This document shows, in pieces, positions 9,647-19,718 of a DNA stretch of 64,000 nucleotides. Under the pieces are notes generated by a model that saw only the letters and a program-made list of their open reading frames with translations, searched no databases and was not told the DNA's origin. Each line of letters opens with the position of its first letter. The stretch's first letter is position 1. Source of the stretch: Saccharicrinis sp965230625 (GTDB taxonomy: Bacteria > Bacteroidota > Bacteroidia > Bacteroidales > Marinilabiliaceae). Made by a program: the position numbers and the translations under genes. The stretch covers positions 3,534,001-3,598,000 of the forward strand of contig CBDDLL010000001.1 in NCBI GenBank assembly GCA_965230625.1, given 5' to 3'.

Positions 9647-11320
9647 ATGGACACAATGAAAAAAAGTATAATGATTTGGTTAGCGGTGATTGTTTCTATA
9701 TCACTAACCATTACATCATGTTCTGATTTGGAGGTTCAACTAAAATCGGAACAAGGAGAGGAATTTTTTCCAATCACAAAAGAGGATTATAAGTCTTTAA
9801 TTGGAGGAATTTATGCAGAAATAAAACATGAGCATTTTATGAATTGGTTTCTTAATGAGTGTTCTGGTGATGCTATGATGTTACCTGCAAATTCAGGTGG
9901 AGGCTGGTTTGATTCGGGTCGTTATAGAGATCTTCATATGCACACATGGGGTAGTGAACATCAATTTATAGAAAGGGTTTGGGATAAGCTTTTTTTTGGA
10001 ATAAACAGATGTAATTATGTTTTGAGTAGAATGGGTGATTATCCTGATCTTGAAGATAAAGATCAGGTAATTGCTGAAATTAGAGGATTAAGAGCATATT
10101 TCTACTTCTACTTAATGGATATGTTTGGGGGTGTACCTGTCTATAGAGAGTATGGTGAAGGAGTAGGGAGAAAATCAACACGTAGTGAAGTATATGAGTT
10201 TATTGAGTCGGAACTACTTGAAATTATGCCTGATTTGAGCAATAAAAATGATATTTCAACTTATGCTAAAATTAATAAATGGGCTGCCTATGCTATTTTG
10301 GCAAAAATAAGCATTAATGCTCAGATTTATATCAATGAAAACAGAGGAAATAAAGCAGTTGAATATTGTGATGCTATAATTAAAGAAGCTCAAGACAATG
10401 GTACATTTGAATTGACAGATGACTATATGAGTATCTTTAGATATGATAATGGCCTTCATATAAAAGAGTTTATCTTTGCAATTCCGTTTGATGGTTCGAC
10501 TGACGTAAATAACGATTATTCATTTTTTACTACAAGGTATTGGCTTACAAAGCAATTTCAAGAATCTTGGGGGATTAGAAAAGGTAGTGGGCCATTAAGA
10601 GCACAACCTGTATTTTATAATTTATATACACATGATGTTAATGATGAGAGAAAAAATATATGGTTAATTGAAGAACAGTATGGTCTTGATAATATAACGC
10701 CTATTATTATTAATACTAAATATGCTAAATTAGATGCTGCGACCTATGGTGAAACAGATGATGACGGATTTTATACTCACCCATTAGCAGAAAGGGATAC
10801 TGCTTGGCATTTAACATTTTCGAAGGATGTAGTTATTCCAAATACAGATACATGGCAAGTTCGTTATGATGATGAATTAACAAAAGCTGAAGGTTATAGG
10901 AGTGTCAAGTTTTACCCAAATATTAATCTGTCTGTTCCTGATAGACGTCAGGACAATGATTTCCCTGTTTTTCGTTATGCTGATATTTTAATGATGAAAG
11001 CAGAAGCAATAGCTTTACAAGGAGCTAGTGCTACTATGGGGCATTCAGCTGTTGGATTGGTAAATGATGTTAGAAGAAGGTCGAGTGCTGGAGAGTTTAG
11101 TGCAAGTGAAATAGATGAAGCTAAGGAGTTTTTGGATGAAAGAGGGCGTGAATTTGCTTTTGAACATTGGAGAAGAAATGATATGATTCGTTTGGGGGCA
11201 TTTGAAAGCTCTTATACATATAAAACAGATAATGATATAAATAAAAGATTATTCCCAATTCCAGATGAAGCTTTGCAAGTTAATCCAATTTTGGAACCTC
11301 AAAATCCTGGATATAATTAA
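9647..11320 (+). CDS. susD: SusD-like surface glycan-binding lipoprotein
   Basis: A 557-residue SusD/RagB homologue. The N-terminal signal ends in a lipobox, ITSC, with the lipidated Cys at residue 25, followed by acidic residues that favour surface exposure. SusD features seen are AEIRGLRAYFYFYLMDMFGGVPV in the TPR region and the C-terminal ERGREFAFEHWRRNDMIRLG with a LFPIPDEAL ending. It binds glycan at the cell surface and forms a lid on SusC. An alternative ATG three codons in (9656) would give a more usual MKK start. A weak hairpin lies just after the stop, at 11338. Confidence 0.96.
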   Translation: MDTMKKSIMIWLAVIVSISLTITSCSDLEVQLKSEQGEEFFPITKEDYKSLIGGIYAEIKHEHFMNWFLNECSGDAMMLPANSGGGWFDSGRYRDLHMHTWGSEHQFIERVWDKLFFGINRCNYVLSRMGDYPDLEDKDQVIAEIRGLRAYFYFYLMDMFGGVPVYREYGEGVGRKSTRSEVYEFIESELLEIMPDLSNKNDISTYAKINKWAAYAILAKISINAQIYINENRGNKAVEYCDAIIKEAQDNGTFELTDDYMSIFRYDNGLHIKEFIFAIPFDGSTDVNNDYSFFTTRYWLTKQFQESWGIRKGSGPLRAQPVFYNLYTHDVNDERKNIWLIEEQYGLDNITPIIINTKYAKLDAATYGETDDDGFYTHPLAERDTAWHLTFSKDVVIPNTDTWQVRYDDELTKAEGYRSVKFYPNINLSVPDRRQDNDFPVFRYADILMMKAEAIALQGASATMGHSAVGLVNDVRRRSSAGEFSASEIDEAKEFLDERGREFAFEHWRRNDMIRLGAFESSYTYKTDNDINKRLFPIPDEALQVNPILEPQNPGYN

Positions 11321-11337
11321 AATTTTATAATACTTAC

Positions 11338-11364
11338 TTGGAGTTACCTATATGGTGACTCCAA
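11338..11364 (+). terminator. Hairpin between susD and the first GH92 gene
   Basis: TTGGAGTTACC (11338-11348) pairs with GGTGACTCCAA (11354-11364) across a 5-base loop, with one G-T wobble. Only a short ATTTTA follows, so it may attenuate or stabilise the susCD message rather than end all transcription. The 250-base interval holds no gene. Hairpins after susD commonly set high susCD expression relative to the enzymes. Confidence 0.5.
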
Positions 11365-11576
11365 ATTTTAACTAATAAACTATATAAGTAAAGGAAAAAT
11401 TATTTTTATTTAGACTAAATACTTGCAGAATAAGTATTATTTACGATTTTTGCCAAATTTTTAATTATAACCCTTGAATTACTATAACCAACTAACAACA
11501 GAGAAGATTTTAAAAGCATTGATCAAAAATAAGTACCCAATTAGAATACGACGAGAACTGTTAATATAACTTGAGG

Positions 11577-13877
11577 ATGAAACCACTACATCGCTATATA
11601 TTTTTAGCATTAATAATTATTTCTGTTAGTTGTAAAAACAACGAAATAAAAGAGCATTATGTAAATTATGTGAATCCGTTAATCGGGACTGCACCTGCTA
11701 CTACAATTAGTGCGTTAAAACATGGCGAAGGGTCAGAGAATAATTCCCAGGTAGTACCATTCGTAACCGTGCCATTTGGTATGACTAATTGGACCCCACA
11801 AACAAAAAATACCGAAACTAAATGTGATGCACCATATTACTATAAGGATTCTATTATAACTGGTTTTAGAGGGAGTCATTGGCTAAGTGGATCCTGTGTG
11901 CAAGAATATGGTAGTATGACAATCATGCCTATTTCTGGAGAACTAAAATGTCTACCAGAAATGAGAGGATCAAAATATTTGCATAAAGAAGAAATATCAA
12001 CACCATACAAGTATAAAGTAAAACTTCAGGATTATAATATTTGGGCAGAAATGTCAGCTACTAAACGTTCTGGCATATTCAAATTCACATTTGAGAATGG
12101 AGGAGAATCACACATTATTTTAAATCCCAACAGTGATGAAGGGGAAGGATTTGTAAGAGTGGATGCTGAAAGTAATGAAATTGTAGGATATAATCCTGTA
12201 CACCGCATATATCAAGGAAATGGCGAAAATGCTGGTTTCAGTGGTTATTTTGTGGCAAGATTTAGTCACGATATAAATAATCATGGTGTTTATGCAGGAG
12301 AACAAACATATACAAAAGAACAACAAATTCAGGATTTAAAGAACCTTGGAGCGTATGTAACACTAAATTTGGAAGAAGGAGAAGAAGTTTATGTAAGCAT
12401 TGGTACTTCGTTTACAAGTATAGAACAAGCCAGGAAAAATCTTGATGCAGAAGTAAATGATTTTAATTTCAAAGAAATACAAAGTAAATTAAAGAACACT
12501 TGGGAGGATTTACTAAGTAAAGTAAAAGTTGAAGGAACAAACAGAGATGATAAAATAAAGTTCTATACAGCTTTATACCATAGTTTTTTACAACCACGCA
12601 CATTTAATGATGTAGACGGTAGTTATCCTAGTTTTGCTGGAGGTAAGGAAATTTTAAATACAAACGGAAGAGATTATTATGCTGATTTCTCAATGTGGGA
12701 TACTTACCGAGCATCTCACCCATTGTTTAACTTATTAATACCAGAAATAAATGCAGATATGATGTATAGCTTGTTGGATAAGGCAGACCAAGGTGGTTGG
12801 TTACCTATATTTCCATGTTGGAACAGTTATACTTCAGCTATGATTGGTGATCATGTTATAGCTACTATTTCTGACGCTTATAATAAAGGAATCATTGATA
12901 TAAATGATAAGCAATATTCGTATTTACTAAAAAATGCTTTTGAAACACCTGATTCTTATGAAGATTATAAATCAGGTATGGGAAGAAGAGCTCTGGATTC
13001 GTATATAAAATATAATTACTTACCATTAGAAGATAGTATTAAAGAATCTTTTCATGATAAGGAGCAAGTTTCACGTACTTTGGAGTATGCTTATGATGAT
13101 TTTGCTTTGAGCCAGATAGCAAGTAAAAGAGGAGATGCAAAAAATAAAGACCAGCTCATTCAAAGAGCATTTAATTACAAAAATGTATATAGTGCAGCAG
13201 ATTCTTGTATGAGAGGACGTCATGCAGATGGAAGTTTTACAGAAGAATTTAATAAATTTCAACGTCAGGATTATATTACCGAAGGAACACCATATCAGTA
13301 TACTTGGTATGTTCCTCACGACATAAATGGACTTATGAATTTGATGGGTGGTGAAGATGGATTTAACGATAATTTAGATCGTTTTCATAAGTCCAAACAA
13401 TACTGGCATGGCAATGAGCCTGGCCATCAAATACCGTTTTTATATAATTATTCGGGACAACCATGGAAAACACAAACTCTAGTATCCGAAATCATGCAAA
13501 CCGAATATGGAGTTGGAGTAGGAGGGTTAAGCGGTAATGATGATGCTGGGCAAATGTCTGCCTGGTATGTATTTGCGGCTATGGGATTTTATCCTGTATG
13601 TCCGTCAGTACCAGAATATGTTATTTCAGGTCCACATTTTGATAAAATTACCATCGCACTTTCAAATGGAAAAAAGCTAGTTATTATAGCAGAAGGAGCA
13701 TCTTCAGGTAAAAATTATATTCAAAGCCTAAGATATAATGGTGTAGAAACCAATAAAAACTTCTTAAATCATTTTGATATTAACAAAGGTGGTAAGCTGC
13801 GTTTTTTTATGGGAGATAAACCAAATAAAGAGTGGGGAGTGAAAAAAGAAGACAGACCATTTTCGTTGAGTAATTAA
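11577..13877 (+). CDS. GH92 exo-alpha-mannosidase, lipoprotein (first copy)
   Basis: About 766 residues. The reading frame extends to a TTG at 11571, but the ATG at 11577 gives a normal MKPLHRYIFLALIIISVSC lipoprotein signal, so I use it. GH92 enzymes are calcium-dependent inverting exo-mannosidases acting on alpha-1,2, 1,3 or 1,4 linkages. The N-terminal beta-sandwich starts with VNYVNPLIGT. In the catalytic domain, the acid-bearing motif GNEPGHQ places Glu at about residue 614, and the base motif NDDAGQMSAWY has Asp at 655-656, so all key residues are present. It is the first enzyme after susCD in the mannoside locus and is probably on the outer surface or in the periplasm. Confidence 0.95.
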   Translation: MKPLHRYIFLALIIISVSCKNNEIKEHYVNYVNPLIGTAPATTISALKHGEGSENNSQVVPFVTVPFGMTNWTPQTKNTETKCDAPYYYKDSIITGFRGSHWLSGSCVQEYGSMTIMPISGELKCLPEMRGSKYLHKEEISTPYKYKVKLQDYNIWAEMSATKRSGIFKFTFENGGESHIILNPNSDEGEGFVRVDAESNEIVGYNPVHRIYQGNGENAGFSGYFVARFSHDINNHGVYAGEQTYTKEQQIQDLKNLGAYVTLNLEEGEEVYVSIGTSFTSIEQARKNLDAEVNDFNFKEIQSKLKNTWEDLLSKVKVEGTNRDDKIKFYTALYHSFLQPRTFNDVDGSYPSFAGGKEILNTNGRDYYADFSMWDTYRASHPLFNLLIPEINADMMYSLLDKADQGGWLPIFPCWNSYTSAMIGDHVIATISDAYNKGIIDINDKQYSYLLKNAFETPDSYEDYKSGMGRRALDSYIKYNYLPLEDSIKESFHDKEQVSRTLEYAYDDFALSQIASKRGDAKNKDQLIQRAFNYKNVYSAADSCMRGRHADGSFTEEFNKFQRQDYITEGTPYQYTWYVPHDINGLMNLMGGEDGFNDNLDRFHKSKQYWHGNEPGHQIPFLYNYSGQPWKTQTLVSEIMQTEYGVGVGGLSGNDDAGQMSAWYVFAAMGFYPVCPSVPEYVISGPHFDKITIALSNGKKLVIIAEGASSGKNYIQSLRYNGVETNKNFLNHFDINKGGKLRFFMGDKPNKEWGVKKEDRPFSLSN

Positions 13878-14036
13878 TAAATATTATTATTTACTTCATT
13901 ATGGTTTAACTCTGTAAAAAAAACGAATACTAAAAGAATTAAACTTAAAAATTAAGGTCTGATTTTATACAACTATAGATAATTAGATCTTACTTGATAA
14001 AACCAATTAACTATTAATAGAAAAAAATTAATCCGT

Positions 14037-16115
14037 ATGAAAAGCATACCATGTATAACCATCTTGTTTGCATTACTTTTATTGATATCTTGTTCGGAGA
14101 AACCACAAGAACAAAAGGTATTTGAGCCTGCAAGTTTTGTTGATCCTTTTATATGTACTGGTAGTGATCATGGTCAAACAGATGTGGCCGCAGCTATTCC
14201 TTTTGGAATGGTAAAACCATGTCCTGATACAGATCCAATAGCACATTCTGGTTACGATTATAACTCTAAGGAAATATTAGGTTTTTCTCATACAAGATTT
14301 TCAGGTGTAGGTTGTAGAGGTGTTGGTGGAAATATTAGAGTTTTACCTTATATACTTAAGGATAGTATTCCTGATAAATTAGCTTATAACAAAGAATCAG
14401 AAAAGGCTATAGCAGGGTATTATTCGGTTTTTTTAAATAACGAAATCAAAGTAGAATTAACAGCAACAGAAAAAGTAGCATTTCATAAGTATACCTTTCC
14501 TGAATCAGAGAATGGAGGATTATCGGTTGATTTAACCAGTTCATTTGCAGGACATATTAGTGAAGAACATACAATATCTGAAGACGGGATGATAATGGGT
14601 AAGGTTAATTCTGTTAATGTTTGCAGATTAGGTAAATACTCGTTTTATTATGCATTGCTGTTAGATAAAAAGGATAAAGAGTTAGTTGTTGATAGTTCAA
14701 AAGTGGTATTTAAGTTTCCTACAAAAGCTAATGAGCAAATTAACTTATATTGTGCATTATCCGTTATTAGTCAGGAAAAAGCAGCAGAAAGCTTAAAAGA
14801 ATCAATGCAAAGGTCATTTTCTCAAGTTAAAGAAGATGCATACCAGAAATGGAATGATTTGTTAGGTAAAGTAGAAATTGAAACGGATAATGATACCTTG
14901 AACAGACTTTTTTATACTCATTTATATCATGCAACACAATCTCCTTTTATGGTTAGCGAAAGTAACGGTGATTATAGAGGAAGTGATAGTAAATTATATA
15001 ATATGGGAGATAAAACCTACTATCATGGTTGGTCAATTTGGGATACATTCCGTAGTAAATTACCATTGCTATCGTTCTTTTATCCACAAAAATATACTCA
15101 AATGATGGCTTCGTTGCGAGAGCTTTATAAGCAAGGTAAGCCAGATTGGGCAACAGAAACAGAACCTTTTATTACCATCAGAACAGAACATTCAATAGTG
15201 GTTTTATTGGAAGCTTATAAGAAAGGATTATTAGATTTTTCATTAGATGAGATATACCCTTTCTTGCAAGAAGAAGCAGAAAATTTACCATTCAAATCTC
15301 CGGATAATGTATTGGAATCTAGTTTTGATTTATGGGCCCTTTCCGAAATAGCAGGTGAATTAGGACATAGCGAAGACAAAGAAGCATATTTAGCTAAAGC
15401 CATGGAATATAAAAATATTTGGAAGAGCAAATTCTTGGAAATGGGTGAAAATGCTGACATAATGCATGGAGATGGTCTTTACGAAGGTACTTTATGGCAG
15501 TATCGCTGGTTTGTTCCTTTTGATATTAAAGGTATCCAATCAATGGTTGGAGGACGTAAGAAATTTGAGGCTCAACTAGATTACTTTTTTGATAATGAAT
15601 TGTTTAATATTGGAAATCAACCAGATATTCAAGTTCCTTATTTATATGCTTATACAAATTCACCATGGAAAGCTCAAAGGTTAGTAAATACTTTATTAAC
15701 TAAACCTGTTAACAATTGGTATGGAACACATAAAAAATGGAATTCTCCAATACATGGTAAAATATTTAAAGATAAACCAGAGGGGTATATTAAAGAAATG
15801 GATGATGATGCTGGAACGATGTCATCATGGTATATCTGGTCTTATATTGGATTATACCCTGTATTTCCAGGAAGTACCGATATGGTTATTAATACTCCAT
15901 TATCAAAAAGAACATGCGTTAAATTGCCAAATGGAGAATTAGAGATTTTAGCTGAGGGACTAACAAATGAAGCAATATATATTCAAAAAGTATATTGGAA
16001 CGACAAAGAATTGGATTCTTGCTTTATTGATTTTAATGAATTAACTAAAGGAGGAACTCTAAAAATTGTACTTGGAGATCGACCTAATATTAATTGGGGT
16101 GTAGTAAAAAACTAA
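14037..16115 (+). CDS. GH92 enzyme with Gln in place of the catalytic Glu (second copy)
   Basis: 692 residues, lipoprotein signal ending LLISC. The GH92 fold is clear from FVDPFICTGSDHGQTDVAAAIPFGM, YHGWSIWDTFRSKLPLL and the C-terminal DDDAGTMSSWYIWSYIGLYPVFPGS. In the acid motif, where the two other GH92 proteins here read GNEPGH and GDEPGH, this one reads GNQPDIQ, with Gln at residue 528. The base motif also has Thr for the usual Gln (AGTMSSW). From the literature I recall that GH92 members cleaving mannose-1-phosphate diesters have such a Glu-to-Gln change; if so, this enzyme removes phospho-linked mannose. Alternatively it is a binding or inactive paralogue. It lies 12 bases before a GH28 gene. 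Confidence 0.9.
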   Translation: MKSIPCITILFALLLLISCSEKPQEQKVFEPASFVDPFICTGSDHGQTDVAAAIPFGMVKPCPDTDPIAHSGYDYNSKEILGFSHTRFSGVGCRGVGGNIRVLPYILKDSIPDKLAYNKESEKAIAGYYSVFLNNEIKVELTATEKVAFHKYTFPESENGGLSVDLTSSFAGHISEEHTISEDGMIMGKVNSVNVCRLGKYSFYYALLLDKKDKELVVDSSKVVFKFPTKANEQINLYCALSVISQEKAAESLKESMQRSFSQVKEDAYQKWNDLLGKVEIETDNDTLNRLFYTHLYHATQSPFMVSESNGDYRGSDSKLYNMGDKTYYHGWSIWDTFRSKLPLLSFFYPQKYTQMMASLRELYKQGKPDWATETEPFITIRTEHSIVVLLEAYKKGLLDFSLDEIYPFLQEEAENLPFKSPDNVLESSFDLWALSEIAGELGHSEDKEAYLAKAMEYKNIWKSKFLEMGENADIMHGDGLYEGTLWQYRWFVPFDIKGIQSMVGGRKKFEAQLDYFFDNELFNIGNQPDIQVPYLYAYTNSPWKAQRLVNTLLTKPVNNWYGTHKKWNSPIHGKIFKDKPEGYIKEMDDDAGTMSSWYIWSYIGLYPVFPGSTDMVINTPLSKRTCVKLPNGELEILAEGLTNEAIYIQKVYWNDKELDSCFIDFNELTKGGTLKIVLGDRPNINWGVVKN

Positions 16116-16127
16116 TACAACACAACT

Positions 16128-17705
16128 ATGGAATATAAAAGAGGAATTTTTCTTAATACTGCTATTGCATTAGTTATTACATTAGGATTATTTACTTGCA
16201 ATGTGGTATCTGCCAAAGTAAAGGAATACCAAGTAACCAAATATGATGTGGTTGCAGATGGAACAACTAATAATACAGAAGCAATACAACAACTGATAGA
16301 TAAGGTTAATAAAAAAGGAGGAGGAGTTATTGTTTTTGAGGAAGGAGTTTATCTTACCGGAAGTTTACAGATGAAATCTAATGTGAATTTTCATTTAAAA
16401 GAAGGTGCGATATTGCTGGGGAGTACTAATCCGAGCGATTACAATCCAATAGAAATGTTAGGAAGACCAGAATCACCCAAAAAGGATGATAATTCGCAAC
16501 TAGCATTATTAGTGGCATTTAAAGCAGACAACTTTAAAATTACTGGTAAAGGAAAAATTGACGGACAAGGACGTGCATTAGCATTGAATGTTGATAGTTT
16601 ACATCATGCTGGAGTTAAAAAAGATCCAAAATATAATTATCGCAGAATGCGACCTAACGAAACAGCTCGTCCTAAATTATTTCGTTTTTCAACATGTAAA
16701 AATGTTACAATTGAGAATTTACATATACAAAGCAGTGCTTGCTGGGGATTATCGTTTGAATTGTGTGAAAATTTAACAATTCAAGGATTAAAGCTAATTA
16801 ATCGTGCGTACTGGAATAATGATGGAATGGATATCACTGATTGTAAAAATGTAAAAGTGGTAAACTGTGATGTAAATTCAGCTGATGATGGAATATGTTT
16901 GAAATCATATTATCCAGGTTATTTTAATGATAGTATTTACATTGCAAATTGTACTGTTCGAAGCAGTGCTAGTGCAATAAAGTTTGGCACGGCATCTTAT
17001 GGAGGATTCAAAAATGTAACTATCGATAATATAAAGGTATTTGATACTTTCCGTTCTGCAATTGCAATAGAATCAGTAGATGGTGGAATTATTGAAAATA
17101 TAAAAGTATCAAATATTATTGCCAAAAATACGGGTAATGGAATATTTATCAGGTTAGGACATCGAGGAGGAGAAAAGCCTGGAGTGGTTAAAAACGTTCA
17201 TATTCATGATATGAAAGTAGAAGTTCCTTTTGGTAGACCAGATATTGATTATGATTTACGAGGACCAGAGGTTAATTTCTTCCATAATCCATTTCCATCT
17301 TCAATTGTTGGAATACCAGGTCATAATATAGAAAACATATTAATAGAAAATATAGAATTTACACTTCCGGGAAGAGCTACAAAAGGTATGGCATATGTGC
17401 CGTTAAGTCGTTTAGATCAAGTTCCGGATAAAATAAAAGATTATCCTGAGTTTTCAATGTTTGGAGAATTACCAGCATGGGCTTTTTATGTGAGATATGC
17501 AAATGACGTTACATTTAAGAACATAGTTTTGAAATTAGAAGATAAAGATTTTAGACCTGCATTTATATTTGATAAATCAGATAATATTCAAATGGAAGGA
17601 ATTAAGTTTCCCGAAGGTTTAAAAAATCAAATTGTTTTTAAAGAAACCAAGAAGCTTAGTTTAGATAAAGAAGCTGATTTTCAGGTTCATGATTTTAGGT
17701 TTTAG
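16128..17705 (+). CDS. GH28 family glycosidase (first copy)
   Basis: 525 residues with a signal peptide cleaved near VVSA-KVKEY. The N-terminal YDVVADGTTNNTEAIQQLIDKV and GGGVIVFEEGVYLTGSLQMKS blocks, then a right-handed beta-helix, are typical of GH28 pectinase-like enzymes. Catalytic acidic residues are in NNDGMD (Asp at about 232) and ADDGICLKS (Asp253-Asp254); GHRGG near residue 347 is the GHG-like motif. Family members hydrolyse alpha-linked galacturonate or related sugars by inversion; exact substrate is unknown. It shows long blocks in common with the third GH28 at 34.7 kb. It is the last gene before a terminator, so it closes the susCD transcript. Confidence 0.88.
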   Translation: MEYKRGIFLNTAIALVITLGLFTCNVVSAKVKEYQVTKYDVVADGTTNNTEAIQQLIDKVNKKGGGVIVFEEGVYLTGSLQMKSNVNFHLKEGAILLGSTNPSDYNPIEMLGRPESPKKDDNSQLALLVAFKADNFKITGKGKIDGQGRALALNVDSLHHAGVKKDPKYNYRRMRPNETARPKLFRFSTCKNVTIENLHIQSSACWGLSFELCENLTIQGLKLINRAYWNNDGMDITDCKNVKVVNCDVNSADDGICLKSYYPGYFNDSIYIANCTVRSSASAIKFGTASYGGFKNVTIDNIKVFDTFRSAIAIESVDGGIIENIKVSNIIAKNTGNGIFIRLGHRGGEKPGVVKNVHIHDMKVEVPFGRPDIDYDLRGPEVNFFHNPFPSSIVGIPGHNIENILIENIEFTLPGRATKGMAYVPLSRLDQVPDKIKDYPEFSMFGELPAWAFYVRYANDVTFKNIVLKLEDKDFRPAFIFDKSDNIQMEGIKFPEGLKNQIVFKETKKLSLDKEADFQVHDFRF

Positions 17706-17719
17706 TAATTTAGCTTATC

Positions 17720-17762
17720 GCCTGTCTAAGGTATTCAACGGAATTCGTAGACAGGCATTTTT
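17720..17762 (+). terminator. Intrinsic terminator inside the mannoside locus
   Basis: GCCTGTCTA (17720-17728) pairs perfectly with TAGACAGGC (17748-17756), with further ATTC/GAAT pairing inside, followed by ATTTTTATT. It lies 15 bases after the GH28 stop and splits the locus into two transcription units. The remaining bases up to the next start (18077) hold no gene and presumably the promoter of the second unit; I could not identify a convincing -33/-7 pair. Confidence 0.8.
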
Positions 17763-18076
17763 ATTAAAACTGATTATTATATCGTAATTAATTGGATATA
17801 GCTGTATGGTATTGTATGTTACAATTCTATTTCAGCGAAGTCCAAATTTACTTTTTAGGCATATTATAATTAACTTATAAAAGTTATAGTTACAATCAAA
17901 GCTCAGACCTTTTAATTACAGGTGTCCAACATTATTTTACTCACTTCAAACCATTGTTAATTTAAATTTTATAACAAATGAAACATCCATTCTTTAATAA
18001 TCACTACCTTAAAGAAAAGTGATAAGTCGAGAATGGTAAGTTACATCTGACAAACAGAAACTAAAATTATAGACTG

Positions 18077-19597
18077 ATGAAAAGGTTAACGTTTTTTGCG
18101 TATTTAATTACTCCAATTTTTTTAATACTATTTAATTCATGTGGTCCTCATAATCAAGCAGGTTATGATATTAGAGATTTTGGAGCTATTGCAGATGGCA
18201 AATCCTTAAATACAAAGGCTATCCAAAGAGCTATTGATAATGCTCATAAAAATGGAGGAGGAAAAGTTATTATTCCTTCTGGAACATATGTTTCGGGTAC
18301 TATTTATCTGAAGGATAATGTGAATTTGCATGTTGGCTTAGGGGCAATTTTATTAGGGTCTCCTAATTTGGCCGATTATGACTCCATACGTTGGGGGCAT
18401 AATAACGATCGTCAGGCATGGCACCTGATATTTGCAGATTCAGTTAAAAATGTAGCCATTACGGGTGAAGGTATTATTGATGGAAATGGAGAATACTTTT
18501 GGGAGGAATATGAGAAAGACGAAAATGGAGAGATGGTAGTTCCGCGTTGGATTAAAGCAAAAAAGCACAAAATCAGTCCGCTTATTGATATTAACTACTC
18601 TTCTAACATTACCATTAAGGATGTTACTGTAAAAACTGGTGGGGGATGGAATATCCATTTATTTAATTCTGAAGTAGCTAAAATACAGGGTGTAAGAATT
18701 ATTAATAACATCTATAGTCCTAATTCCGACGGAATTGATTTAACAGGTTGTAGCGATGTTACTATATCAGATTGTTTTATAAAAACTTGCGACGATGCTA
18801 TAGTTGTTAAAACAGTTGCCGATAGTTATGAATCAGAGCGTATTTCAGTAGCAAACTGTGTTATGGAAACCCTTTGTGTAGGGATCAAGTTAGGTGCAGG
18901 CGAGTCGTATAAAGATATGCGTGACATCACTTTCTCTAACTGTATTTTTAATGGGACATCTCGCTTTTTTGGATTATACTCTAAAAATGGTGCTGTTATT
19001 GAAAATATTGTAGTGAACAACTTGACTGGTAACACAAATGCTAAACTGGTTTACAATAGACCAATTCAGTTAATGGTAGAAAAAAACAGAAATGGAATTG
19101 TTGGGGGAATTCGAAATGTTGTAATTAGTAATGTGGCCGCACACACCGATGGCCGAATATTAATGACTTCAGACCCAGATGGTTTTCTTGAAAATATTTT
19201 CTTCCGAGATGTAATACTAACTTATCCACGTATTGAAGATCCAGCAGCTATGATTGATGGGGCTCGAAGCAATCAATTTCCCAGAGTTAGTGATTTTAAG
19301 GAGGCTGGAGCAGCGCAAGCAGCCTTTGTGGCAGAAAACTTAGATAATCTAGTAATTGAAAATCTTAAAATAATTTGGCCAGGAGATAAAGTTCCTGAAA
19401 AATGGCAACATCCTGAACGTATTGAAAACGGAACAAGACGAATCCATAAGCATGATTATTCTAATCCTCGTCAGTGTGAATTTTCAGTACTATGGGGTAG
19501 AAATATTCAGGGAGGGTACATCGATGCGCCTTTAGTGGAAGCATCAGTGAAAGGTGTTAAAAAGTTTGATGTAGAATCTTCGAGGATTAAATATTAG
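18077..19597 (+). CDS. GH28 family glycosidase, lipoprotein (second copy)
   Basis: 506 residues. The N-terminus is a lipoprotein signal ending FNSC at about residue 22. The beta-helix begins with YDIRDFGAIADGKSLNTKAIQRAID and has GGKVIIPSGTYVSGT. Catalytic motifs are NSDGIDLTGC, the best match to the classical NTDGID, and CDDAIVVK; a GIKLGAGES block takes the place of the GHG/SIG region. It is clearly more diverged from the first and third GH28 proteins than those are from each other, so it probably cuts a different linkage. It opens the second transcription unit, followed by GH92 and GH125. Confidence 0.87.
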   Translation: MKRLTFFAYLITPIFLILFNSCGPHNQAGYDIRDFGAIADGKSLNTKAIQRAIDNAHKNGGGKVIIPSGTYVSGTIYLKDNVNLHVGLGAILLGSPNLADYDSIRWGHNNDRQAWHLIFADSVKNVAITGEGIIDGNGEYFWEEYEKDENGEMVVPRWIKAKKHKISPLIDINYSSNITIKDVTVKTGGGWNIHLFNSEVAKIQGVRIINNIYSPNSDGIDLTGCSDVTISDCFIKTCDDAIVVKTVADSYESERISVANCVMETLCVGIKLGAGESYKDMRDITFSNCIFNGTSRFFGLYSKNGAVIENIVVNNLTGNTNAKLVYNRPIQLMVEKNRNGIVGGIRNVVISNVAAHTDGRILMTSDPDGFLENIFFRDVILTYPRIEDPAAMIDGARSNQFPRVSDFKEAGAAQAAFVAENLDNLVIENLKIIWPGDKVPEKWQHPERIENGTRRIHKHDYSNPRQCEFSVLWGRNIQGGYIDAPLVEASVKGVKKFDVESSRIKY

Positions 19598-19599
19598 GT

Positions 19600-19700
19600 A
19601 TTAATTTTTAGGTATTGGTTGCTAGGATTTGGGTATTAGGTTTAAGACTTTAACAAATCCACAGAACTCAACACCTAACACCCAGTACCCAATTCTTAAA
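19600..19700. repeat. Hairpin repeat before the third GH92 gene
   Basis: The interval between GH28 and GH92 is built from repeats of a GGTATTGG / TTGGGTATTAGG type on one side and complementary CACCTAACACCCAGTACCC on the other, so the RNA can fold into an imperfect hairpin. The same sequence type recurs after this GH92 gene (22743-22810). It is not followed by a T tract, so it looks like a dispersed intergenic repeat rather than a terminator. The reading frame open through it, from a TTG at 19629, is considered spurious. Confidence 0.5.
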
Positions 19701-19718
19701 ATAAATAACAAAGCAATA

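Noticed and set aside
11571..11576. TTG start two codons before the first GH92 ATG
   Set aside because: The ATG at 11577 gives a complete lipoprotein signal; nothing supports TTG use.
19629..19718. Thirty extra N-terminal codons from a TTG for the third GH92
   Set aside because: The segment is hairpin-repeat sequence and would sit in front of an intact lipoprotein signal.
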